Made by a program: the position numbers and the translations under genes. Below, piece by piece: positions 33,828-41,872 of a DNA stretch of 64,000 nt; position 1 is the first letter of the stretch, and each line of letters begins with the position of its first letter. The stretch is from the NCBI GenBank assembly GCA_009782615.1, contig WRIS01000007.1:1-64000 (forward strand), written 5' to 3'. The DNA is from Eggerthellaceae bacterium (GTDB lineage Bacteria > Actinomycetota > Coriobacteriia > Coriobacteriales > Eggerthellaceae). The notes under the pieces were generated by a model. It searched no databases, was not told the DNA's origin, and worked only from the letters and a program-made list of their open reading frames with translations.

Positions 33828-35167
33828 ATACTGTCGTATCTCCTTATATTCTTAATTACTTCTTCTTTACTATCAGCTTGCAGAATTTCCGCTAAATCGA
33901 GCAGTTCTTCTGCGTGGGTTTCCATATTGCGCACTTTGACCTTGCCTGATTGTACTTCGTCGGGTCCCAGAATAAAGACCAGCGTTGCCTTTAGTTTATC
34001 GGCAAGCTTGAACTGGCTTTTTAAGCTGCGGTTTTGATGATCCATTTCGCAATTTAAGCCCGCATCGCGCAAAGCTTGTAAGAGAGAGAAAGCCACACCT
34101 TGCACCGTGGTGTCAACGCAGGCAATAAAGGCATCGCAAACACAGGCGGGCGGAAATTCGAAGCCCGTTGCCTGCAACGCAAGCACGCAGCGTTCGTAGC
34201 CGAGCGCGAAACCCAGCCCCGAAGTCGGCCGTCCGCCCACTTCTTCAGCCAACTTGTCGTAGCGCCCTCCGCCACCGATGGCGTTTTGGGAGCCAAGCCC
34301 TTCGCTCACCTGCACTTCGAACACCGTTCGCGTATAGTAATCGAGCCCGCGCACCAGTCGCGATTCTTGCGTATAGGTTATTTCCGAAGCATCGAGATAG
34401 GATTTCACCTGTTCATGGTGTTCTTTGCAGGATGCGCACAAGCAATCCGTCATTTTTGGAGCGTTTTCCATCGCGGTCGCGCACGCAGGATTTTTGCAAT
34501 CGAAGGCACGCAGCGGGTTCGTTTCAGCGCGGCGCAGACATTCATCGCAGAGGTGCGCGGCGTTGTCTTTGAGGTAGCTATACAGTTTTTCTCGATAGAG
34601 GGGGCGACATTCATCGCAGCCAAGCGAATTGATTAACAGGTGCGTCAGCGCAGTCGGGATGCCGATTGCTTCGAAGAAACGCATGAGCATGATGATGACC
34701 TCAGCATCCACGCTGGGAGCCTCTGCGCCCAAACATTCGACACCAATTTGATTGAATTGACGCTGTCTGCCTTTTTGAGGACGTTCGGCGCGAAACATTT
34801 GCCCTGCATACATAAGCTTTGTGGGAGGAGCGCCCTGAGGCACTAAATCGTGTTGCACCACCGCGCGAACCACGCCCGCCGTTCCTTCGGGGCGCAAACT
34901 CAAGCGGCTTTTCGACTTGACCGGGTCTCCTGCGATAAGTTTTTTAAGGTTTTCGCCTGAAAGGGTCTGAAACATTTCTTTCGCCACCACGTCGGTCGCT
35001 TCGCCGATTCCACGCACGAAAAGTTCCGTTTGCTCGAAAATGGGCGTGTCGATAAGGGCGTATCCGTAGCGAGCGAATATGTCGGCTGCAATGCGTTTGA
35101 AATCTTCCCAGTATTGCGCCTCACCAGGAAGAAGGTCTTTGGTGCCCTCAGGGGCTTGTATTGCCAT
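33800..35167 (-). CDS. hisS: Histidyl-tRNA synthetase
   Basis: This 455-residue class II enzyme has [14 protein letters not shown] at the start, motif 2 ([11 protein letters not shown] and [19 protein letters not shown]), the histidine-A motif [15 protein letters not shown], motif 3 ([11 protein letters not shown]) and a C-terminal anticodon-binding domain. An extra segment with [12 protein letters not shown] and a CDECLRR...CASC pattern (about 195-250) looks like the zinc-ribbon-like insertion seen in some HisRS. The ATG at 35167 has GAAGAGGGA upstream. It overlaps aspS at its 3' end. Confidence 0.97.
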   Translation of the reverse strand: MAIQAPEGTKDLLPGEAQYWEDFKRIAADIFARYGYALIDTPIFEQTELFVRGIGEATDVVAKEMFQTLSGENLKKLIAGDPVKSKSRLSLRPEGTAGVVRAVVQHDLVPQGAPPTKLMYAGQMFRAERPQKGRQRQFNQIGVECLGAEAPSVDAEVIIMLMRFFEAIGIPTALTHLLINSLGCDECRPLYREKLYSYLKDNAAHLCDECLRRAETNPLRAFDCKNPACATAMENAPKMTDCLCASCKEHHEQVKSYLDASEITYTQESRLVRGLDYYTRTVFEVQVSEGLGSQNAIGGGGRYDKLAEEVGGRPTSGLGFALGYERCVLALQATGFEFPPACVCDAFIACVDTTVQGVAFSLLQALRDAGLNCEMDHQNRSLKSQFKLADKLKATLVFILGPDEVQSGKVKVRNMETHAEELLDLAEILQADSKEEVIKNIRRYDSIWQDKKPIS

Positions 35168-35183
35168 GTGTTCCCTCTTCGGT

Positions 35184-35693
35184 TCAGCTTAGTTTGACGA
35201 ACGATGTTTTGTTGACCACGGCATTAGGGATGATGACCTCTTCGTTGTTTTCATTTTGAAGGGTAACGTGGCGCCATGTGATGTCGGTTACGGTGCCTTC
35301 GTCGGCACCGACTCTTATCTTGTCGCCTGGTTGGACGAGTTTTGTCAGGCTGACCTGCAAGCCCCCGACCAAATTCGCAATGGTGTCTTGCAGCCCCAGA
35401 GAAAGGGCAATGCCGCCGACTCCCAGTGCTGCGATTATCGCGCTTGCGTTCACGCCGAAGCACGAATCCAGGATAATGCTCAAGCCGACAATCCACACCA
35501 CTGCACGAGCGATATTGACGAAAATCGAACTTGAGGATAAAAGACTGTCCTCGCGCATCAAAACACGCTTGAGGAATTTGGTGACCAAGACAGAAACAAG
35601 AGCAGTAGCTGCAATGATGGCGATGACTGTTATCGCTGTTATCACCCAGTCGCTCTGGAAAAAGGTTTTTGCTTGTTCAAGGTCTGTCTGCAT
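35184..35693 (-). CDS. Small MscS-family mechanosensitive channel
   Basis: This 169-residue protein has two or three membrane segments (about 14-36, 55-78 and the pore helix) and the MscS pore/beta domain: SAIIAALGVGGIALSLGLQ, then PGDKIRVGADEGTVTDI and NEEVIIPNAVV. It lacks the C-terminal alpha/beta domain of full-length MscS, ending right after the beta domain. It should open under hypo-osmotic stress. The ATG at 35693 is chosen because the domain begins there and a strong promoter -10 lies only 7 bp upstream, implying a leaderless or near-leaderless mRNA. It is 16 bp upstream of hisS. Confidence 0.87.
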   Translation of the reverse strand: MQTDLEQAKTFFQSDWVITAITVIAIIAATALVSVLVTKFLKRVLMREDSLLSSSSIFVNIARAVVWIVGLSIILDSCFGVNASAIIAALGVGGIALSLGLQDTIANLVGGLQVSLTKLVQPGDKIRVGADEGTVTDITWRHVTLQNENNEEVIIPNAVVNKTSFVKLS

Positions 35694-35699
35694 GTTTTT

Positions 35700-35708
35700 A
35701 TTATACCA
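35700..35708 (-). promoter_or_regulatory. Extended -10 promoter immediately upstream of the mscS-like ATG
   Basis: Read leftward, TGGTATAAT is an optimal extended -10 element ending about 6 bases before the ATG at 35693. Transcription would start at or next to the start codon, and no Shine-Dalgarno sequence is present. Confidence 0.6.
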
Positions 35709-35740
35709 AAGAAATATTGCGCGGCGCTGCATTACAAAAA

Positions 35741-36043
35741 TCACACGTTGTTGGTTGGATTGCGCGCGGTATGGCGGACATCCTCTAAGAAAGCAAGGGT
35801 TCGATGTAGGCGAGAAAGCGAGCAACGTCTTTGCTTTCGGAAACCTACAAAGGCATTCATAATACCAATGCTCACCTGTACGGCGGTGTCGTTTTTCAGC
35901 AGTCCCGAAAGCATACCTATTCCTTGTTCGGTATATACGTAGGGAAGGTATCTTCGTCCTCCATATTGTTCAGAACTTGAGGTCGCAATTTGCGACCTCA
36001 AGTTTGATGCAGGAAGAACTAGAGCGAACATTGTCAAAACCAA
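35741..36043 (-). pseudogene. ORF6N-domain protein remnant
   Basis: The frame of about 100 codons contains [25 protein letters not shown] and [24 protein letters not shown], which are the central and C-terminal parts of ORF6N domains found in phage and accessory DNA-binding proteins. The normal N-terminal half is missing (replaced by the adjacent antitoxin gene end) and after FRKQ the sequence loses similarity. It is most likely a decayed fragment. It lies between mscS and higA in an AT-richer patch. Confidence 0.7.
35974..36004. repeat. 14-bp perfect inverted repeat within the ORF6N remnant
   Basis: AACTTGAGGTCGCA and TGCGACCTCAAGTT are perfect complements separated by ATT. The sequence also encodes the conserved [10 protein letters not shown] motif, so the palindrome may be partly coincidental with coding constraint. 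Confidence 0.7.
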
Positions 36044-36046
36044 AAA

Positions 36047-36319
36047 TCATACGAATTTAATCTGCATCTCTTTCCCAAGTCCTTGCGCAAGCGCCGCGAG
36101 CGTATCGAGGGTTGGAGTGCAAACCCCTCGTTCCAGCCTACTGATATTCGGCTGTCTGATACCAGTTCGACGAGCAAGTTCACTTTGGCTCATACCCATT
36201 TCCGAGCGTGCTTCAACCAAAAGTTTCATAATTTCGTATTCGGGTTTTGACCGCTCCCATTCCTCACTGAACTCAGGATTTTTTAGTTGTTCTTCTAGAA
36301 ACCTATCAAGGTCATCCAT
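36047..36319 (-). CDS. higA: HigA-type XRE antitoxin
   Basis: This 90-residue protein has an N-terminal helix (FLEEQLKNPEFSEEWERSKPEYE in the first 30 residues) and a clear XRE helix-turn-helix (SEMGMSQSELARRTGIRQ and NISRLERGVCTPTLDTLAAL). It is the antitoxin and autorepressor of a type II pair. The ATG at 36319 shares its first base with the toxin stop (TGATG) and has GGAGG upstream; a TTG one codon earlier is less likely. It follows the toxin gene, the order typical of higBA. Confidence 0.88.
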   Translation of the reverse strand: MDDLDRFLEEQLKNPEFSEEWERSKPEYEIMKLLVEARSEMGMSQSELARRTGIRQPNISRLERGVCTPTLDTLAALAQGLGKEMQIKFV

Positions 36320-36660
36320 CAATGCCTCCGCTCATAATCTGTTTTGTATCGTCGCGCACGCTTCAGTTCTTCCGAAGGTGCTTTTTGCATCTTCTTAACA
36401 AAGCCGTTTGTGAGCACGATTTTTGCTCCAACAAAAAAGAAATAGAAGATTCTTGCATCATCACTACCGTGTTTAATTCTTAACTCAAAGAGCCCATCGC
36501 CAACTGCCTTTGAAAAAGGTTCTCTTAGTAAGTTTCCCTTTTCTCGCAGAAGCATTAATTCATGTATTGCCTTTGTCCTCATTTTACTTTCGAGGTTAAT
36601 CATGAACTCTTCTGTTGGTTTTTTGCCCTCCTCGGTTTCATAAAACTCTAAGTGAAACAT
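36319..36660 (-). CDS. higB: HigB/RelE-type (phage Gp49-like) toxin
   Basis: This 113-residue protein matches the Gp49-like HigB family of ribosome-dependent mRNA interferases: KKPTEEFMINL at the start, ELRIKHGSDDARIFYFFFVG in the core and FVKKMQKAPSEELKRARR at the end. The basic residues used for RNA cleavage are in this last helix region. It starts with ATG at 36660 after TAGGAGCA and is followed directly by higA. Its promoter carries ATATCA repeats suited to autoregulation. Confidence 0.88.
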   Translation of the reverse strand: MFHLEFYETEEGKKPTEEFMINLESKMRTKAIHELMLLREKGNLLREPFSKAVGDGLFELRIKHGSDDARIFYFFFVGAKIVLTNGFVKKMQKAPSEELKRARRYKTDYERRH

Positions 36661-36670
36661 TGTTGCTCCT

Positions 36671-36718
36671 ATATCATTTTTGATATGACCATTTTATATC
36701 ACGAAAGCTATAAGTCAA
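36671..36718 (-). promoter_or_regulatory. higBA promoter with overlapping operator
   Basis: Reading leftward, TTGACT (36718-36713) and TAAAAT (36696-36691) are 16 bp apart. The perfect inverted repeat ATATCA-TTTT-TGATAT (36671-36686) lies just downstream and a further ATATCA half site (36696-36701) overlaps the -10. This is the arrangement expected for HigA autorepression. Confidence 0.6.
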
Positions 36719-36885
36719 GTCTTGCAGGCTGAAAGTTCTTCGATAAATCCTTTAACCTCTTTATGTATTATTTGAACTATTGTCCGTGGCAACCACTCCT
36801 TCCAATAACGGATAGTTTGCTGTGAGCAGAAAAGCAGGCTGCTCACAAGGTCTTGTTGAATGTGTGGGATATACTCAGGGCGCAT
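36715..36885 (-). CDS. Short hypothetical protein
   Basis: A 56-codon frame starts at ATG 36885 with CGGGG upstream and ends inside the higBA promoter. The sequence (MRPEYIPHIQQDLVSSLLF, then two tryptophans and a Lys/Glu-rich end) resembles no family I recognise. It could be a gene fragment or chance frame in the accessory patch. Confidence 0.25.
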   Translation of the reverse strand: MRPEYIPHIQQDLVSSLLFCSQQTIRYWKEWLPRTIVQIIHKEVKGFIEELSACKT

Positions 36886-36960
36886 GACTGCCCCGACATT
36901 GACTGAGTTTATGGTAGCACAACTTTGTTCAAAAAGCAAACATTTGTTTGTGTATAGATT

Positions 36961-36985
36961 GTCATTGCGGACTTTGGCCCGCAAT
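36961..36985. repeat. REP-like hairpin
   Basis: GTCATTGCGG and CCCGCAATC flank a short loop. The same arms appear near 39.17 kb, and the GTCATTGCG edge is shared with the elements near 8.5 and 39.1 kb. Confidence 0.5.
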
Positions 36986-37044
36986 CTTTGCCTTGCAACT
37001 GCAGGAGAGTGTCCCTTCACGGTCGCTGGAGAAGGAGAGAAAAT

Positions 37045-37073
37045 CCACCCCTTCTCGTCGTGAGAAGGGGTGG
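37045..37073 (-). terminator. Terminator of the pilus locus
   Basis: CCACCCCTTCTC and GAGAAGGGGTGG form a perfect 12-bp stem with a 5-nt loop, followed leftward by ATTTTCTC. It lies 38 bp after the stop of the second pilin and is nearly identical to the hairpin after the first pilin (41873-41901). Confidence 0.85.
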
Positions 37074-37110
37074 TTTATTTACATACCGCTTTTTATCTAC
37101 CGCTTTTTAT

Positions 37111-38976
37111 CTAGCTAGCAGATGGTACTTCTTTTTTCTTTCTCAAGAACACGAGAACAGCCAGACCCATGAGAGCTGCACCAATGATGGTGAACAGAAT
37201 GGTGCCGATGCCACCAGTTGAAGGAGGCGCCCAACCTTTATTGTTCGCGATTTGTACAGCACCATCTGCAGAAGCGCTCCAGCTTGTCTTGCTGATTTCA
37301 AAGGGCGCTGGGTCCCGCATGAGGTTGTATACCGTACCGTCAACAATGGGAGCCTTGATCTCTACTAAGTAGTAGGTTCCAGCTGCCAGACCCTTGATTT
37401 CGAATCTGCCTTGGGCGTCTGACACCATAACGATGTCTTGTCCAACAGTTGGGGAAGCAAAGCTACCAGCTGAATTGGCATAGATGAGATCGGCGTTCCA
37501 CGTGATGAAATCAGTTCCCGCAGCATTCGTAGCAATCTTGAATTCAGCACCAGGAAGCTTGACATCAGGTCTCCAGCGCTCAATCTTAACGAACTTCACG
37601 CCACCAGTCCAAACCCCTGGAGTATCAGGCGGCTTAGTGGTTCCCATAGCGCCATGACCGTTGTCAAAGTTGAGGTCAACGTTGTTCTTGGCAAGTTCGC
37701 CCCCTACTATAGCCGTGCCATTAAGCATGGTGTCATAGGTGACGGTAAGTGTTTCGCCCTCATAGACTACCAAGGCACTCGGAATGAAGTTAATGATTAA
37801 AGCTTGACCTGAAGTGCTTGAGGTATACGCTGATGAAGGAACGATGGATCCACCAGCAATAACAGCAACGTTACCATTACCGACCCATAAAAGTTGAGAA
37901 TCCAAAGTGTCGACTATTTGGTACGTGTTATATTCGGCGATGTCCCTAGGAACAGGAATGGCTACGGTCCAGCTTATCACATCACCAATACTGTGGCTTG
38001 CTTCTTTAGCGTCGGTTCCGCTTAATGCTTTATTGGGATACGGAATTTTTGCAATATCCAACCAGATAAGGTCATTGTTACCATCGGTACCAGGCTCAAA
38101 ACCAGAGTTCGGGTTGCCTTTTCCGTCTTCATCCCAGATGATTTGCCCGTTTTCAACTGAGAAGTAGATAGGACGATTGTCAACGAGATAGCCATCAGGA
38201 ACAACAGTGTTCACCAAGCGATAGTCGCCTTCAGGAAGATCTTCAATGGTTGCAAAACCATTGGGAAGCATAAAATCCTCGATGTGGTTGCCATCTTTAT
38301 CCTGAAGTTCGAATTGGGTTCCGCCAAGCCTTACTTCGGGATAGGGGCCGCCTTCAAGGGTGGTGCGGGTTTCGACATCGAGACCAGGGGTAGCCAGCAC
38401 GTTTTTGGGATAAGCGTGCAGAGCGTTTGCGCCAGTTCCAAAGTAAGCAGTTCTATCAGGCTTCATAGCAGGAAGCTCGAGCAGGAAGGGAACGCCAACG
38501 CCTTCAGCAACGCTGATGGATGGGTTAGACATTTCCGCGAAGATGTACTTCCCTTCAGCCATGTTTGCCACAGTTACCGTACCTTGAGCATTGGTTGCGC
38601 CCGTTGTTTGAGGGTTCGACAAAACGCTCGGGTTCGCTGCAGCATATGCTTCAACTTCTGCCAGAGTGCTTAATCCAGCAAGTACGCCCTTCTGAGCATC
38701 AGTCACACTGTCCGAAACAGTCCAATACTTGAAAATAATTCCCGGCATGGGAATTCCTGGGGCAGAAGTCAGTTCGGTTCCGTCATGGGGTAGTGCCGTT
38801 GTTCCTGAGGACACTTGCCTCTTGTGAATAACAACGTCAGTTGCGATTGGGTCTGCAGCAAACGCGGTTCCAGGGAGAAGTCCCACAATCAGCGCGAGTG
38901 AAAATACCGCAGCAAGCAGTTTTTTCGTTTGCGCTTTACGCGTTTCCCTTCTTCTTTGCACCTCTAGTCTTTTCAT
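37111..38976 (-). CDS. Backbone-type LPXTG-like pilin, second copy
   Basis: This 621-residue precursor has a signal peptide (KKLLAAVFSLALIVGLLPGTAFA), the lysine pilin motif AYPKN near residue 200, SpaA/Cna-B type beta domains with an isopeptide-style D2 region (about 310-450) and an E-box (YYLVEIKAP). The sorting signal is PPSTGG followed by a hydrophobic segment and RKKKE. It is therefore a covalently polymerised pilin. The ATG at 38976 is chosen because the signal peptide starts there and the sequence before it (GAGAAAGTGAGAACGTA) equals that of the first pilin. It closes the locus, after the sortases, and may have its own promoter in the 315-bp gap upstream. Confidence 0.92.
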   Translation of the reverse strand: MKRLEVQRRRETRKAQTKKLLAAVFSLALIVGLLPGTAFAADPIATDVVIHKRQVSSGTTALPHDGTELTSAPGIPMPGIIFKYWTVSDSVTDAQKGVLAGLSTLAEVEAYAAANPSVLSNPQTTGATNAQGTVTVANMAEGKYIFAEMSNPSISVAEGVGVPFLLELPAMKPDRTAYFGTGANALHAYPKNVLATPGLDVETRTTLEGGPYPEVRLGGTQFELQDKDGNHIEDFMLPNGFATIEDLPEGDYRLVNTVVPDGYLVDNRPIYFSVENGQIIWDEDGKGNPNSGFEPGTDGNNDLIWLDIAKIPYPNKALSGTDAKEASHSIGDVISWTVAIPVPRDIAEYNTYQIVDTLDSQLLWVGNGNVAVIAGGSIVPSSAYTSSTSGQALIINFIPSALVVYEGETLTVTYDTMLNGTAIVGGELAKNNVDLNFDNGHGAMGTTKPPDTPGVWTGGVKFVKIERWRPDVKLPGAEFKIATNAAGTDFITWNADLIYANSAGSFASPTVGQDIVMVSDAQGRFEIKGLAAGTYYLVEIKAPIVDGTVYNLMRDPAPFEISKTSWSASADGAVQIANNKGWAPPSTGGIGTILFTIIGAALMGLAVLVFLRKKKEVPSAS

Positions 38977-39087
38977 TACGTTCTCACTTTCTCGCTTTTC
39001 GTGCTTATTTTCGGTGAACAGAGAAGCATCTCTTGTCCACATACACCCTGCTAACCATCTAAAACCCATCAACCTGCCTATCAATGA

Positions 39088-39124
39088 CTAGGTTGCTTCG
39101 TCGTTTCACTCCTCGCAATGACAG
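39088..39124. repeat. REP-like element
   Basis: GTTGCTTCGTCG, a short spacer and CTCGCAATGACAGG match the edges of a small palindromic repeat common in many bacterial genomes (GTCATTGCGAGGAG...GAAGCAA on the other strand). Confidence 0.6.
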
Positions 39125-39167
39125 GCGGGATACGATACCGTCCCCTGTCCAGCTCCGCACATCTAAG

Positions 39168-39188
39168 ATTGCGGGTCGAGCCCGCAAT
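39168..39188. repeat. Perfect 8-bp hairpin of the REP family
   Basis: ATTGCGGG and CCCGCAAT pair perfectly around TCGAG, and GACG follows as in the other elements. Confidence 0.6.
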
Positions 39189-39291
39189 GACGTGGGTCAG
39201 AACAACGTGATAAAGCCCCACCTTTTCTTAGTATACAAAACTAGAGAAGGCAAGGCTTATTGTCTAATAGCAATGACGGGGACCCTGTCCA

Positions 39292-39945
39292 CTAGTTTGT
39301 GGCGGGGGGGGCCCAGGACTCGTCGAGGACGCGTTCGCCCGTAACAATTACCCTTTGCAACCTTGACGGCGTGCAGGTGTAAAGCGTCACCAAATCCCTG
39401 CCTTTTACGATGCGCAAATCGGAATCGTCTTCGGGGTCAATCACCTTCAGCGAGATAACCTTATAGGTAAGCAGCTGTTCCTTTGACCTGATATAGAACA
39501 AGTCGCCCTCGGATAGCTGGTCGATATGGGTAAACCATTCGTTAGTCACCCTTCCGTGATGACCTGCCAAAACACTGTGAGTGTCTACCCCGCCAACGGG
39601 CAGCGAGGTTCCTTCGACATGAGCGATGCCGCGTTCAAGGTTTTCAACCGTAGGGCCGGTATAGATAGGAAGCTCAAGCCCCAGCTTGGGAATATTGATG
39701 CTCCCGAAGATGTTTTCGTCCAAGAAATCAATCGTTGGTTTGCCGTCAACCTTTGCGCCATTAGCCCCATTAGCGCCGCCTGTGCCGTTTGGCCCTTCGA
39801 GGTCGTCCGCAAAATATGCTTGAACCAGCTGGGTAGCATGTATATTGTTGATGTATTGAGCAATATGCGGATACATCATTATTGAAAGTCCTATAAAGAA
39901 CAAAAATACGCTGAAAATTTTTCTTACTCTGGTACTACGATCCAT
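39292..39945 (-). CDS. Class C sortase, short divergent form (third sortase)
   Basis: This 217-residue sortase has one N-terminal membrane segment (about 10-30), the catalytic histidine in SVLAGHHGRV, cysteine in TLYTCTPS and arginine in RVIVTGER. It differs from its two neighbours: the region where class C enzymes carry the DP lid is a Gly/Asn/Ala stretch (GPNGTGGANGANGA), the post-cysteine segment PSRLQRVI replaces PYMINSHRLL, and the C-terminal membrane anchor is absent. A run of eight G lies at its 3' end (39304-39311). The ATG overlaps the end of the previous sortase gene by 11 bp with GAGGG upstream. It may serve as housekeeping-like anchoring rather than polymerising enzyme. Confidence 0.9.
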   Translation of the reverse strand: MDRSTRVRKIFSVFLFFIGLSIMMYPHIAQYINNIHATQLVQAYFADDLEGPNGTGGANGANGAKVDGKPTIDFLDENIFGSINIPKLGLELPIYTGPTVENLERGIAHVEGTSLPVGGVDTHSVLAGHHGRVTNEWFTHIDQLSEGDLFYIRSKEQLLTYKVISLKVIDPEDDSDLRIVKGRDLVTLYTCTPSRLQRVIVTGERVLDESWAPPATN

Positions 39946-40918
39946 CAGTTTTCCCTCGTTTTCTTTGCCTGCGATAAGCCAGTATACCCAAAATTATGAA
40001 AATAATCAGTACCGCAAGCGTTCCTACAATAGTCAACACGAAATTTCTTTGAACAGGCGTTAGGTTCGCCAGGAAATTAAAGCCCTGCGCATCTTGTGCC
40101 GCTTGTTCGAGCTGCCCCGTATAAGGAATTCTTTCGCCCGTCACCAAGAGACGGTGGCTGTTAATCATATAGGGGTAGCAAGTCAGCAGCGTGGCTAAAT
40201 CCTTACCCTTAACAATACCCATACCTGCAACTTCGTGGGGTTCAACCACCTGAATTTCCACTACGCGATAGGCGAGAATTTCTGCAAAGTTCCTGATGAA
40301 GAATTCATCCCCCACCTCAAGCTTAGTGATGTCGGTGAACAGGCGCGATGTCGGCAATCCGTTGTGTCCCGTCAAAACCGTGTGAGTTGATTCTCCGCCA
40401 ACAGGCAGCGAAGACCCTTCGAGCCAGCCTGAGCCACGTTTGAGTACGGCATCGGAGGTGCCCTCATAGATGGGCAGGGCAATGCCCACCTTAGGCACTT
40501 CCAGATAGCCCATAATGTCGCCGATTTTCAAATAGCTATACGTCGGGTTCTCACCAAAGCGGGGATCCTTAAAGGGGTCGTTCAAATGTGTTTGATGCCC
40601 CACCAATGACGCGTTATAGGCGCGCGCTTCTTCAAGACTAATGTCTTTTTGTTCTTCTGAAAGTTCTTTGACGGCATCGTTATAGGTGGTGATAAGAACT
40701 GTTTGGGAGCGTTCATTGAGAACAGCAGAAACCGTGGGGTACAAGAAAATACTTGCACCTATGCTAAATATTATCGCCGCAAGCGCATATTTTGCTAGGT
40801 ACGTCTGAAAGACTTTTTCCTTAACAACACCGCCACTAGCAGCAGGAATGACCGTAGCAGAATTATCGGCGCCGTCATTGCTGGCAGCACTCTTGCTACC
40901 ACCCTTGCTTTTTCTCAT
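39935..40918 (-). CDS. Class C sortase (second)
   Basis: This 327-residue pilus sortase has an N-terminal membrane segment (about 45-65), a lid region with DPFKDP, the catalytic histidine in TVLTGHNGLPTSRLF, cysteine in TLLTCYPYMINSHRLL and arginine in VTGER, and a C-terminal membrane segment (about 292-315) with a basic tail. It should polymerise pilin subunits through the pilin-motif lysine. The first 30 residues are a Ser/Ala/Asn-rich cytoplasmic tail. The ATG has GGGAG upstream, 32 bp after the preceding sortase gene. Confidence 0.95.
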   Translation of the reverse strand: MRKSKGGSKSAASNDGADNSATVIPAASGGVVKEKVFQTYLAKYALAAIIFSIGASIFLYPTVSAVLNERSQTVLITTYNDAVKELSEEQKDISLEEARAYNASLVGHQTHLNDPFKDPRFGENPTYSYLKIGDIMGYLEVPKVGIALPIYEGTSDAVLKRGSGWLEGSSLPVGGESTHTVLTGHNGLPTSRLFTDITKLEVGDEFFIRNFAEILAYRVVEIQVVEPHEVAGMGIVKGKDLATLLTCYPYMINSHRLLVTGERIPYTGQLEQAAQDAQGFNFLANLTPVQRNFVLTIVGTLAVLIIFIILGILAYRRQRKRGKTDGS

Positions 40919-40950
40919 AATTTTCTCCCGAGACTTTGGTTTGGAAAACC

Positions 40951-41835
40951 TTAGTCGTTATTTTTAAGTCTATTTTTCTTTTTCATGCGTTTTCTTGTGA
41001 ACAAGATGAGCAACCAGGCAATAAATGCTGATATTCCTCCCACAAGAAAGTATTCCCAGTACTTTTGGAAGAGAGAGATGTGACCATCTATATCGCCCTC
41101 AAAAGCAGTGGGGTCATAATCGATGCGATGCCCCGTTACCAACAAACGATGGCTGTTAATCATGTAGGGCTCACACGTTACCAGGGTACATAAATCCCTG
41201 CCTTTTTGAATTTGTAAAAACTCCACTTCGGTTGGGAGTATTATCATGCTTGATTCAACTTCGTAGGCAAGGGTAGTATCAAGCGAGTGCACTAAAAACA
41301 CGTCGCCTTTTTCAAGGAGGTTTAAATCTCTGAAAAGGCGTGAGGTTGGCAAACCTCGATGCGCCAGCAAAACACTGTGCGTGTTTTCACCGCCTACGGG
41401 CAAGGAACTGCGTTCCAGGTGCCCGACACCGCGGTTTAAGACGGCATCACTGGTACCTTTGTATAAGGGAAGTTCAACATCAATCTTGGGAATTGTCACA
41501 TAACCTAAGGTTTCTGAGCCAACTATATATACGTTTTCATAGTCAACCCCCGATAACAATTCTTGTTCTTCTTCGGTTATCGGGTCGGTTACGTTGCCCT
41601 CTAAACGTTCGACGAATTGGTTGTAGACTTCAGCTTCTTCCAGCATTTTAGCTATATCAACTTCGTTGTGCTTGTCAAGTTCTGTTTTGTAGCTGGAAAT
41701 GATTCTTGTTTGTGTTTGGCTGTTGATGAGTTCCATCATCAAAGGGTAGGAAAAAGCAACAGCCCCCGCCACAAAGACGAGGGCGTAAACATATTTACTT
41801 AAAGCGAGACGCTTTATTGTTGCCGCTAATTTCAC
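40951..41835 (-). CDS. Class C sortase (first)
   Basis: This 294-residue pilus sortase has an N-terminal membrane segment (about 14-33), a possible lid segment (VTDPITEEE), catalytic histidine in SVLLAHRGLPTSRLF, cysteine in TLVTCEPYMINSHRLL and arginine in VTGHR, and a C-terminal membrane segment (about 258-280) with a Lys/Arg-rich tail. The start is GTG at 41835 with a poor ribosome site. It follows the first pilin gene by 89 bp, with a strong hairpin in between that may reduce readthrough from pilin to sortase. Confidence 0.94.
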   Translation of the reverse strand: MKLAATIKRLALSKYVYALVFVAGAVAFSYPLMMELINSQTQTRIISSYKTELDKHNEVDIAKMLEEAEVYNQFVERLEGNVTDPITEEEQELLSGVDYENVYIVGSETLGYVTIPKIDVELPLYKGTSDAVLNRGVGHLERSSLPVGGENTHSVLLAHRGLPTSRLFRDLNLLEKGDVFLVHSLDTTLAYEVESSMIILPTEVEFLQIQKGRDLCTLVTCEPYMINSHRLLVTGHRIDYDPTAFEGDIDGHISLFQKYWEYFLVGGISAFIAWLLILFTRKRMKKKNRLKNND

Positions 41836-41872
41836 GTAAAACTTACACTACTCTTTTCAAACTTTTTAGACA

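Larger units (their letters stand above)
38977..39291. other. Gap between third sortase and second pilin, with REP-like repeats
   Basis: No gene is present in these 315 bp. It contains REP-like units at 39088-39124 (GCTTCGTCG...CTCGCAATGAC) and 39168-39188 (ATTGCGGG-TCGAG-CCCGCAAT), a further imperfect hairpin at 39121-39148, and a possible -10 (TATACT, 39230-39235, minus strand) for the second pilin. Repeats have evidently inserted here and split the pilus operon. Confidence 0.6.

Noticed and set aside
35741-36043. Functional ORF6N gene
   Set aside because: Only the middle of the domain is present; N-terminus and C-terminal domain are missing.
36860-37063. 67-codon + strand frame before the pilus terminator
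   Set aside because: It overlaps the REP-like hairpin and terminator, lacks a ribosome site and has no recognisable similarity.
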